A DNA stretch of 64,000 nt from Warburgia ugandensis (lineage: Eukaryota > Streptophyta > Magnoliopsida > Canellales > Canellaceae), in contig CP141127.1 in NCBI GenBank assembly GCA_035236585.1, forward strand, positions 49,118,001-49,182,000, given 5' to 3'. A program made the translations under genes and the position numbers. The notes below the pieces were generated by a model that worked only from the letters and a program-made list of their open reading frames with translations, searched no databases and was not told the DNA's origin. Shown one piece after another: positions 38,701 to 50,700 of this stretch (positions are counted from its first letter, which is position 1; the number at the start of each line of letters is the position of its first letter).

Positions 38701-41700
38701 AAATGATCTATTCAAGTTTCTAACATGACACTAAACTCTGTACTTTGTGTTCCTAATTTAAATGTAATCTAGCATCTATTAGCAAATTAATAGAAGATTT
38801 GAATTGTGTGGCTAAGTTCTATCCATTATATTGTGAGTTTCAGGATTTACTTTCAAGGAGGAAGATTGGCAATGCTAAGGCATGTGAACCCTGTACTACC
38901 TTGAGGGTAATCAACAAGCGAATAAACACGCTCTGGCTTTAAGTATTGAATCTGTTTTTGTTTCTAGTAAAATTATGTTATGGTATGATATGCTAGGTCA
39001 TCCTAGTTTTTCATATCTAAAAAACTTGTTTCCTTCTCTGTTTAAGAATAAAGATGTTAATTCCTTTTGTTGTGAAACTTAAATATTTGCCAAGCACATG
39101 CATGTTCCTTATCCAAGTCAGCCATACAAGTCATTTAAACATTTTCAGTGATTCTTAATGATATTTGGTGTCCTTTAAGGGTAACTAATACTTCGGGAAC
39201 TAGATGGTTCATAACTTTTATTGTTGATCACCCATGAGCATGTTGGGTTTACCTTCTAAAAGAAAATTTTGATGCCGCCTCGTTTGCCAACAATTTTATA
39301 AAATGATACAAACCCAATTTCATACATCAATCCAAATTCTTCGAATGATTAATGGTATGGAATATTTCAATTTAATCCTGGACGACTATCTCAAAGAAAA
39401 TGAGATTTTTCATCAAAGTTCTTTTGTCAAAACTCCTCAACAAAATGGTATTGCTGAATGTGAAAATCACCATCTATTGGAAGTTGCTCATGCTATTGTG
39501 TTCGCTACCCATGTTCCTAAATAGTTTTGGGGTGAGGCTTCTAATTGCATCTTAGTTGATAAACATACTTTCATTTAGAGTTGTTCAATTCGAAACACTT
39601 TTGAATATCTTACTCGAGTTCTATCCCCAAACACGATTGTTCATTTCCTTGTCACCCAAAGTGTTTGATTGCATTTTAGTTGTGCACAATATCAGTCCAA
39701 TTGAGAAATTAGATCCTGATGGGAATAACAATATTGATGGGAATACAATAGGCAGAAGGGGAAACAAGATCGTTTTGGGCTGACATATTCTAGGAGAGGT
39801 GGTCCCCAGACCAGGTAGTTGATCTTAACCAATTCAGTTGCGAAAGGAGATGAGGAGAGGAGGGACAGTTGGAGGAGAGAGAAGGGTGGAAGAAATCCTG
39901 TTAGGGATTGGAATAAGAAAGGAGAGGAAGGGAGGAAGGTAGGAAGTGAGAGGACCCGTGAAGGGGGTGAAGGCAGGGGTGGCTTGCAGAGGAGGAAACT
40001 CCTTGTGTTATCTTTCTTTGCATCGACTTCTTCTCTTACAGATTGTACTCCCTTTATTGAGTAAATCCAATCCAATTTCCCTTTCTTTTTCTTCTACTTT
40101 CTGTGTGCTTCTGGAAGTTCTTTCTGCTGATTCATCAATTGGTATCAGAGTTAGCGAACTTGGGCATGTTTAGAACCTGAATGGAAAGGACCAAAAGCAT
40201 GGAGAAGGAGATGGAAGGCATGCCCGTGGAGTTTGGCAACCTAAAGGAGGATCTTGGTAGGATGCAGGACAACGTTGCTGCCATGGGTGAGTATTTACTG
40301 GAGATTAGGAGTTGGATGCGTCAAAGAGACGAGACGGCGGGCACTCCATCATGCTGGGAGGGGAAAAGAGGAAAGGCAAGGGCAACAGAGGTGGGGGAAA
40401 ACTCTAATGGGGGAGACACTTGCCGATCCGAAACGCACGAGTTTCCGGCTATCGATTTTCATCATTGGAAGCTTGATCTCCCAGTCTTTGATGACTTGGA
40501 CCCATATGGGTGGTTGTGCCAGGCAGAGAGATACTTTTAGATCAACCATGTTGCCGATGGTGACAAGGTTGCAGCGGCTGTCGTCTGCATGGAAGGCAAT
40601 GCCCTACACTGGTTCCTGTGGGTGGAGTCTCGGACGCCTTTTCAATAGTGGGTGACGTTCTGTGCAGCCCTCCGGCGATTGTGTCCGACTTAGTTGAATG
40701 AAACCCTTCTTGCTCTCCGGTAGGATGGAACCATTGTAGACTACTGTCGGAGCTTCGAACTTCTGTCGGGGCCTCTTATGGACTTGTCCGACGAACTCCT
40801 CAAGGGGGCCTTCGTGAACGGGTTGGAGGAGATTAAGGCGGAAGTGAAGGTGTTCAGGCCCGAGATGCTAACTGGGCTCATGGACCAACCCACGGGGGCC
40901 GAACTAGACTTGGGCCCAAATTGTTTGGACCCATCACATTCCACATGAAGGGCACGAGTCTAGGAAAGGGGTTCCAGGGCAGAATTGTAATTTTGCCCAA
41001 ACCCTAGCCCAAGTACCAGATGCGACAAGGGAGACGATTGTGTGAGGAGGAGATTGGGAATCTCGTGCCAGTGACGCTGACAACGGCCGCGGGGACTTTT
41101 TTGCGGCGTCTCACCGACTGCGAGTTCCAACAAAAACGAGCCCTAGAGCTCTGCTATAGGTGTGATGAATGCTTCACCCTCGGCCATCGCTATAAGAGTT
41201 GGCAACTATAGGTTCTCATTCTAGCCGATGATGACAATGAAGCTGCCCCCGACGAAGCCCTAATGTGGGTAGAGCATGAGCAATCAGAAGAGGAAACTCC
41301 TTAGATGGAGTTATCCATGCATGCCATCGTTAGAATCTCACAGGGCAAGGTCATGTAATTGAACAGCAACATTGGGTCAGCGACAGTGGTGATTCTGATT
41401 GATAGCGGAGTATCGCACAACTTCATCTCCAGGAGCTTGGTGGAAGGCCTCGGGTTACTAGTCACCACACCTAACCCTTTGGAGTCCAGGTAGGAGACGG
41501 GTTCTGCGTGAAGGGAGCTGGGATCTGTGGGAATCTCACCCTCACTCTTCCCGGCGTCCACATTCAATAGGATTTCCACCTTTTTGAGCTACATGGAGTG
41601 GATATGGTCCTCGGCATCACTTGGTTACAAACCCTAGGTGAGGTTTCAGCCAACTACAGAAACCTCACCATGACATTCTCCTCACAAGGCAAGTAGATTA

Positions 41701-44700
41701 CTCTATAGGGAGACCCTGCTGTGACCCGATCATCAGCAACTCTCAAATCATTCATCAAACTCAAACCTGGCTCAGGCTACAGCTTCCTGATAGAGTATCA
41801 GGGTTTCGTAACCCTTGCCAGTGCCACAGTTAGCAGTGTGCCACCACAGGTTGAACCAGTCTTGGCAAAATTCCCTCACTTGTTCTATCAACCTCTGCAG
41901 TTACCTGGCAATAGAGTACAAGATCATGCCATCCGACTCAAGGAAGGGGCCAAGCCTCCCAACATTAGACCGTACAGTTACCCACACTGCCAAAAGAATG
42001 AGATAGAGCGTATCATCAAGGATCTATTGATTGCCGGCATCATTTGCCCTAGCACCAGCCCTTTCTCCTACTCAGTGTTATTAGTCAAGAAACAGGATGG
42101 GAGTTGGCGTTTTTGCATTGACTACAGGGCTCTAAACAAGATCACGATCCCTGACAAATTTCCCCTTCCAACCATTGACGAGTTGCTCGATGAATTGGGA
42201 GGTGCTGCGGTCTTTTCCAAGTTGGATCTCAAGTCTGGCTGCCACCAAATATGAATCAGGGAGTAGGATGTATGCGAGACAGATTTTAGGACTCACGAGG
42301 GCCATTACGAATTCCTGGTCATGCCTTTCGGCTTGACCAATGCTCCATCCTCCTTTCAAAGCCTTATGAATGATATCTTTCGCCCACACCTCCATATGTT
42401 CGTTCTAGTTTTCTTTGATGACATTTTAATCGACAGTTCAGAGATGGATCTACATTTGCAACACCTCACCATTGTCTTACAGCTCCTTAGCAACAATAAG
42501 CTCGTCACTAATAAGAAAAAAAAGCCTGTTCTGTCAAACGTCAATAGAGTATCTTGGCCACATCATTTCAGCTAATGTTGTGGCAGCTGACTCTTCTAAA
42601 ATTGATTGTATGGCCAGCTCACCAATTCCCTCCGATGTCAGGGCATTAAGAGGATTCTGGGGCCTTACTAGTTATTACCGGAAGTTTGAACGACATTATG
42701 GCACAATAGCAGCACCATTGACCAATCTACTCAAGAAGGACGATTTTCAATGGGACTCCTCAGCCCAACAGGCATTCGATGCATTAAAACAAGCCATGAC
42801 AACAATCCCCATGTTGGCTGCTCTTGACTTCGCTAAACAATTTGTTTTAGAGATCGATGCTTCAGGAAAGGGGCAGTGCTAATGCAAGAGAACAGCCCAT
42901 CGCTTTCTTTAGCCAAGCTCTATCTGCTCGCACATAATCTAAGTCCATGTACGAAAGAGAGCTCACGGCAATAGTGCTGTCCATCCAGAAATGGCGACAC
43001 TATTTGATGGGGAGGCACTTCATTGTACGGACAGACCAAAAGAGCCTTCGTTTCCTCATGGATCAGTGTCTTGAACAATTAACGGCAGAAGTGGTTGATC
43101 AAATTGGTAGGCTTCGATTTTGAAATCCAGTACAAGCCTGGTTCAGACAACCGGGTGGCAGATGCCCTGTCTAGATGCCAGGAATTCTATATGCTGGACT
43201 GCCTTTGGACTGCCTTGAGCCAGTTCCTTTCAATAGCTCCTCTTCCTTTACCAGTCAGCCTAGGCCCAAAGGATCCTGCCACTCCCTCAACCTCTTTGCT
43301 CTCACCGTTGCTAGATGTGAAGGACTGGACTAGATTGCTAATGAAATACAAGCAGACCCCAAACTTAAAGCCATTAGTCAACAGCTTTTGGAAGATGCAC
43401 ATAGCCACCTTGGGTACGCCTTAAGACAAGGGAAACTCTACTTCAATGGTGGACTAGTATTACCCAAGCTCTCCCCACGCATTCCTTTATTACTGCAAGA
43501 GTTCCATTCCACCTCGAATGGTGGACATTCTGGTTTTTTCTGCACTTTCAAGTGCATCTCACAAATTCTGCATTGGGATGGTATGAAAGGTGATGTCCAG
43601 AAGTTTGTGGCAGCCTACGACATATGTTAATGAAATAAGTATGCCTCCACTAAGCCTGCCAGGTTGCTTCAGCCGTTGCCCATTCCCTTGTCGTCATGGG
43701 AAGATATTACTATGGATTTTATGGGAGGACTTCCCAAGGTCTGAGGGTATGACACAGTTATGGTAGTAGTGGACTGCCTCACAAAGTATGCTCACTTCAT
43801 TCCCCTCAGCCATCCTTATACCGCTAAAGACATTGCTCTCCTCTTTGCCAAAGAAGTAGTTAAGCTACACGGGTATCCTCTCTCCATTGTTACTGACCGT
43901 GATCGAGTTTTATTAGCCATTTTTGGAAGGAGCTGTTTAGGATCTCCGGTACCTCCTTAAAAATGAGCTGTGCTTACCACCCTCAGACGGATGCGCAGAT
44001 GGAAGTAGTTAACCGCTGTTTGGAAGCTTATCTTCATTGCTTTATTGGAAGTAAACCTAAAACATTGCCAAACTAGATATGTTGGGCTGAATATTGGTAC
44101 AATACCACCTTCCACAGCTTTATAGGGATGACTCCCTTTGGAGCCCTATATGTCTTAAGTTTTTAGGAAACAACTCTTTTGTAGCAGAAGTCAATGAACA
44201 ACTCCTCCATCGTGATGCTATATTGGCAGAACTGGATGCGATATTGGCAGAATTGAAACACCTCTTGAACCTGGCACAAGCACGCATGAAGGCTTACTCC
44301 GATTCCCGTAGGCGAGACTCTTCTTTTTCCCCTGGAGACTTCGTTTATCTTAAGATCCATCCATATAGACTTAAAATCATTGGCCACTCGTGTCAATGAG
44401 AAGCTATGTCCACGATATTATGGTCCTTACCAAGTGATCAAGCAAATTGGGGAAGTGGCATACCACTTGCAGCTACCTCCCACTACCAAAATCCACCCTG
44501 TTTTTCATATTTCCCAATTAAAACCTGCTGCCTCTCCCGCCCTCATCCTTCAACCATTGTCTGCCTCTCTTTCGGAAGACTTAGAATTGCAAGTGTATCC
44601 GACAGCCATTAAAGATACCCGAATTCTACCTTCTGGTCAATTAGAGGTACTGGTACAATGGTAAGGATTACCCGATCATGACAGCACTTGGGAGCTTTTT

Positions 44701-47700
44701 GACACCATTCAGTCCCAGTTTCCTGAATTCCACCTTGGGGACAAGGTGGCTCTTTTAGGGGGGTATGGATGGGAATAACAATAGGCAGAAGGGGAAACAA
44801 GATCATTTTGGGCTGACATATTCCAGGAGAGGTGGTCCTTAGACCAAGCAGTTGATCTTAACCAATCTAGTTACGAAAGGAGAGGAGGGACAGTTGGAGG
44901 AGAGAGAAGGGTGGAAGAAATTCTGTTAGGGAGGGGAATAAGAAATGAGAGGAGGGAAGGGAGGAAGGTAGGAAGTGAGAGGACCCATGAAGGGGGTGAA
45001 GGCAGGGGTGGGCTGCGGAGGAGGAAACTCCTAGTGTTATCTTTCTTTGCATTGACTTCTTCTCATATAGGTTGTACTCCCTTTACTGAGTAAATCCAAT
45101 CCAATTTCCCTTTCTTTTTCTTCTACTTTCTGTGTGCTTTTGGAAGTTTTTTCTTCCGATTCATCAAATCCTAAAGCCATAAAATGTATCCTTGTTGGCT
45201 ATTCTTCAAATTAGAAGGGATAATAGTACTATTGTCTAGGTACTGAAAAAATGCTTGTTTCCCTAAATGTCTCTTTTTTTGAAGATCAACCTTTCTACCC
45301 CAATCCCACTCTTTAGGGGGAGACATTAGGTAATGAGAGGCTTTGAGATTTTTTAATTCCTCGTCCTATAGTTCCCACCTTACTAGAAACATCGACAAAT
45401 ACAAATCCTCCAATTATATCATTAACAGAAATTAACTTGGAAATAGGGGGAGATTCATGTAGACTTAGTCAACAACAAACAAAGCTTTGCGTTTATTCAT
45501 GAAGAAACTAAATGTCTCAAGAATTGCAAGCTTTCACGCCTCAACTTTATTGCCAAGAGTCCATTCCATAGGTAAATACACAATCTAAAACTGAAATAGT
45601 TGATACATCGAGTCCACCATTAATGTATAGCCTAATGACCTCAACATTCCAATAGCTCTCAGAAAGGGTGTAAAAGCATGCACACAATATCTTGTGTTCA
45701 ACTACTTATCTTACAGTTGATTGTCTCCAGCATTCCGAGCATTGATAGAAAGGGTTGAAGAAAATGTTCCAAAAAATATTCAAGAAGCTCTTGAATGTCT
45801 AGAATGGAAGGCCGCTATAAATGAGGAAATGGGCGCCTTTGAAAGGAATAAAACTTGGGATATAGTGAAGCTACCCAAAGGGAAGAGTTTTGGAGGATGC
45901 AAATGGGTTTTTACCATTAAATATAAGTTAGATAGTGCAATGGAAAGTCACAAGGCTTGTTTGGTTGCAAAAGGATTCTCTCAGACTATTAGGGTGGATA
46001 ACACAGCAACATTTGCTCAAATTGCAAATTTAAATACTATAAGAGTGCTACTATCACTAGCAACCAATCTTGGGTGTGCACTACATCAGATGGATTTCAA
46101 GAATGCTTTCCTCAATGGAGAGCTTGATGAGGAAGTATATATGGATTTGCTTCCTGGTTTTGATGAAGCAAATGGTGATAGGAGAGTGTGTAGGTTGAAG
46201 AAGTCATTCTATAGCTTAAAACAATTGCTAAGGATTTAGTTTGATTGTTTTGCAAAGGCAGTAACGAGACACAGATACAATTAGGGACAAACCGATCACA
46301 CTCCTTTTTCAAACACTCATAGGATGAAAAAAAGAACTATCTTGTTTGTGTATATAAATGACATCATATTAACCGGAGATGATATAGAAGAAATGGAGCG
46401 ATTGAAGGGAATTCTTAGAAGTGAATTTGAATTAAAGACCTCAGGCAACTTAGATATTTCCTAGGGATGGAAGTGGCAAGAAGTATAGAGAGGTAGTCTT
46501 ATCTCCCAAAAGAAATACACATTAGATTTGTTGAAAGAAATAGGAATGCTCAGTTGTAAGCCTGCGAAAACACTTAACATGGTTTGGAAGAACAGAGAAT
46601 GGAATTCTAGTAGATAGGGGGAGATATCAATCACCAGTTGGAAGATTGACATACTTTTCTCACACGAGACTTGATGTTGCATTTGCAATTAGTGTAATGA
46701 GCTAGTACAAGTACTCTCTGTCTGCAGAACATCTTAATACAGTTTATTGAGTCTTGAGGTATTTAAAAACTACTCCTTGTAAAGGCTTGTCCTTTGAGCT
46801 TAGAAATGTGGAGACATTTATAGATTGAGATTGGGCAGGTTCAATTGATGATAGGAGATCCACATTTGGTTATTGTACAAAGGTTTAGGAGAACCCACTA
46901 CTTGGAGAAGCAAGAAAACAGCTAGTTGTGGCTCGTAGCAGCGCAGAGGCAGAATTTAGAGCCCTTACATAGGAACTTGTGAGCTAATCTAGTTAAAGAG
47001 GCTAATGGAAGAATTAAAAGTACCTAGTGTGTATCCTATGAAGTTATATTGTGATAATAAAGCCATAATAAGTATTGCACATAATCCAGTTCATCATGAC
47101 CGAACAAAGCACGTTGAGGTAGATAGACACTTTATCCAGGAGAAGATAGAAGATGGAGTGATTTGCATGACCTATGTGCCAACATAACAGCAAGTAGCAT
47201 GTATGCTACCAAAAGAGCTACTTAGACAGAGTTTTGAAGTGCTTGTAGACCAGCTGAGAATGATTAACATCTATTTACCAGCTTGAGGGGGAGTATTGAC
47301 AGCTTATCAATTTATTTATTATCAAATTATGTTCTGGGTTTATAAGTTTAGGGATCTTATTTCCTGTTTTTTATTTTCTTTTTTAGCTTCTAATGTCTGG
47401 ATTTTGTTTATTGATTTCATGTGATTTTATCAGATTCTAAGATTTGGATTTTGTCTCCCGATTTCTTGTGGTTTTACCAGATTTTAAGATATGGATTTAG
47501 GTTATATTTCCTGTATGTAATAGGTGCTGTATTATTAGATCAAAGATCATTAGAGAATTTTTCTTTCTTCTCTATTTTCACCTTCCAAGGGGAGCCTTGG
47601 CGCAATGGTAAAAGTTTTTGTCATGTGACCTTGAGGTCACGGGTTCAAGGCGTGGAATCAGCCTCTTGTAAAATGCAAGGTAAGGCTGCCTTCCCTTGTG

Positions 47701-50700
47701 GTCCGCCCCTTCCCTGGACCCCGCATAGGCGGGAGCTTCGTGCACGGGAGCTGCCCCTCTATTTTCACCTTCCATAATCCAAATACAGCTTTCTAAACAA
47801 AAGATTTTTTTTAGAATTTCTAGGAACTCGAAAGGTTAAACTTGGAAAGAAGCAACTTAAAGAAATGCCCCATACTGGAAAATGAGGAATGCTAAACTAA
47901 CTGCAATATGAGTGCTGTTTGGTGACCACATTTTCTGGAGATCACCTTTGAATGATTTGATTTGTTCATCACATTGCTCTAGCCTTAGATGCATGATAGA
48001 TAAAAAATACATGTGGTTTGGATGATTTTAGCATCTAAAAAGCATTTGAAAAGTTGTGCTTAGAATTGGACAATTTAGAAACTGTTAGGGAGTTAGAGTT
48101 AATACATACTTGTTGTTGCTTAAGTTAATGGTATTTTTGTCACTGTACCTTTATGCATGACATATGGGAATGCGAATAAGATAAGATATGCTTCTCTTTC
48201 TTTTCTCCATTTTCTTACTAAAGAACATGTTATTAGAGCGATAAAACAGTGATTCCTTCCCCTTTTTCTCCTTACTCCTTTTCCCTTCCTTTCCAATCAT
48301 TCTTTATTCTTTTTCTTGTCATTTCCAGTCTTTCTGTCTTCTTTTTGGTCATTGTCTAGAATGTCTGTTGCTTGAGTACCTTTTCTCGAGTGTTATGGTG
48401 GTGGATCTGGTTGTTCCAAGGGAAAGAAGACTGATTGCTTTCGGTTTCTTGGGTGTATCATGTTTTGTGTTTCGGCTGTACCCTTGCAGCTTCTAGTACA
48501 GATAATCTGACCAGAAAGAAGGGTTGTGACAAGTATGTGAATGAAGGCTGTGAAGGATCTGGTTGTATTTTGTGTAGTTGCTGAATGAGTGCTGAGTTCT
48601 TCCCTTTTTCTCACGCCTGGTAGGTGTTTGATGTTATTCCCAATTCAGACCAATAGTTGATCACTGCTGCCTTTCATTGTGAAAGTCATTTCTATCTAGT
48701 TCTTCATGCGTGGTAGGTATTTGCTGTTATTTCCATCTTAGACTAGTGATGGTTCATTGCAGCCTTTGAAGGTCATTTCCATGTACCTGGTAAAGACTCT
48801 TGTAAAGAATTTGCTTATATCACTGCTGTTTATTCAAATCTCGTGTGTTTTGACCAAGTTTCTTGCTAGCATAGTTGCTATTGAGTGTGGTGGAGTGGTG
48901 AGCAGCAAGTCTACCTTTTTTGTTGATTGGTCGTGTGGTTCAATTGTGTTGGGAATTAAAGTATTGTAAAAAGTCTATATTGGTGGCTTGTGTTGTTTGG
49001 ACTTGATTAGATTTGAGTTATGGCTTCTTCTCAAAATGGCGAGTCTTCTGCAAGAGTCTAGACAAATTACAACCGTGAAGCTCAATGTGTCCAATTATTT
49101 GCTGTGGGGCACCCTCTATGTGATTGTCTCTTGGTTCTCAATGCAAGTTAAACTACATACGAGATGATCCTCCCAATAAAAAGACTTCCACATATGACAA
49201 ATGCAAAAAGGATAAGTATATAGTGTGGAAGATGTAGTGTTTAGTGATATTTATAAAGACGCAGTCACGCAACCAAAGCAATTTGGGAGACATTACAACA
49301 GCAATTTTCACATGAGAAGAATGTTTCTCACATCTTTCAGTAATTTGAGAATATTTGTAATCTTGACAAGGAGAAAGAAGTCTTCAGGAGTATTTCAGCT
49401 CTTATACTGCCATGCAGGAAGAACTTCGGTTGTATCAGCCTCTTACTCTTGATATAGAAGTGTAGCATTGTCAACAAGAACATTTGCCAGTAGCAAGTTC
49501 ATTTCTGGATTACATCCTGAGTTTCATGTAGTCAAGGCCTAAATGATGACTACTGAAACTCTCCCATCCATGAGCTTTGTTTATTCTCACTTACAGAGGG
49601 TAGCTACTCTGTAGCAACTGTCATCCTTGACAAATGAATCATCTATTGCTCCAGAGCTCGGGCAACATGCTTCTGACTTCCAGGGGTCACCACATCCTGA
49701 TAAATCCCTTGTGATTATTTCGAGGGTAGAGTATTGCTCAACCAAGTTGAGCAACTAGCTCTTTAGGTTGCTTCTGGTTTGCCCTCTACATCAACTGTCC
49801 TAGCTTATTCATCAGGTAACTCTACATTTCTTGCTCCTGAGCAGCATCCTCTTTGATTTATAGATTTTGAAGCTTCCTCGTGCATGATAGTTGGTCCTAT
49901 TGTATTCACCTTCTGAAAATGATCTCATCATTCGTCTGTTACTCCAGCTACTGTCTATTCTTCTCAACTTACAGGAGCAGTTGTTGTTTTTGCAACTTCT
50001 CTATCTTTATCCTCAGTGTTGCATCTTCCTCAATTCCCAGTTAATCTTCTTTCTGTTAGTCAACTTACAATATCTTTAAATTGTTCTGTAATCTTTTACC
50101 CATCACATTGTATTCTCCAGGATCTCGAGATGAGGAAGACGATTGGTGGGAGGTCATGAGGCCAATGGATTGTATTGCCTTGTGGGACCCTCCACTAGTT
50201 ATAATGTTGCTTTTCAATCTAGTGCTTCATCTCTCTGGTGGCATTATCATCGTGGTCATCCTTCTCAAAAGATCAAGCATTTACTTCCTTCTCTTAGGTC
50301 AAATTTTAAATTTGAGCGTGAATCCTTGAATTTTGTAACCATCACATATCTGTTTTTCAGTCAATCATCAATCTACTCAATTCTTTTTAGTCCGTTCTGA
50401 TGTGTAGGGTCCTTGGCGTGTGTCTAGTCCTTTTGGGTTTAAGTACTTTACTACCTTTGTGGATGATTACTCTCAAATAACTCGGTTGTATCCTTCAAAG
50501 ATTGGTTTGAAGTCCTTTATGCATTCAAATCTTTCTATAAAGAAATAAAAGTACATTTTGGAGATGATATTTGCACCTTTCACATTGACAATGCTTTAGA
50601 ATATATGCGACATGAATTGTCTTCTTTTTTGTCTGCTAATGGCATTATTCATCAAACTTCATGTATGCATACTTCTCAACAAAATGGGGTTGTTGAAAGG

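Larger units (their letters stand above)
39717..45166 (+). mobile_element. Ty3/Gypsy chromovirus (H) with short LTRs
   Basis: A 5.45-kb element with LTRs at 39717-40137 and 44766-45166, starting TGATGGG/TGGATGGG and ending TTCATCA, and target duplication gatcc/aatcc (one mismatch). A tRNA-iMet primer site follows the first LTR and a purine run ttagggggg precedes the second. Parts: gag (about 40180-41210), protease (about 41340-41700, with [11 protein letters not shown]), reverse transcriptase (about 41900-42560, with [13 protein letters not shown] and FFDDI), RNase H (about 42720-43180), integrase (about 43480-44170) and a C-terminal chromodomain (about 44560-44720, with DSTWE). Short LTRs plus chromodomain fit Reina- or Galadriel-like chromoviruses. 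The element is near-complete in structure but broken, roughly ten breaks. The LTRs differ by about 7% by eye, suggesting a few million years. Confidence 0.87.
37115..47580 (+). mobile_element. Ty1/Copia element (I), both LTRs, holding chromovirus H
   Basis: The LTRs lie at 37115-37441 (327 bp) and 47297-47580 (284 bp), both starting TGACAGC and ending in TTTCA. A perfect primer site TGGTATCAGAGCC follows the first, and a polypurine tract gagggggagta precedes the second. Parts in Copia order: gag (about 37500-38200), protease and integrase (about 38580-39660, with TPQQNGIAE), reverse transcriptase (about 45721-46240, with [20 protein letters not shown]) and RNase H (about 46960-47190, with [10 protein letters not shown] and RTKHVEVD). 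Chromovirus H (39717-45166) was inserted between integrase and reverse transcriptase. The element is broken, with more than ten breaks. No matching target duplication was found. Element K at 57269-57866 belongs to the same family. Confidence 0.85.

Noticed and set aside
39819-40064. Arginine/glutamate-rich open frames at 39819-40064 and 44911-45093
   Set aside because: These are the purine-rich parts of the two LTRs of chromovirus H, not proteins.
47590-47660. tRNA gene
   Set aside because: A and B boxes are present but the sequence does not fold as a cloverleaf with an anticodon arm, and it continues into the Au SINE body.
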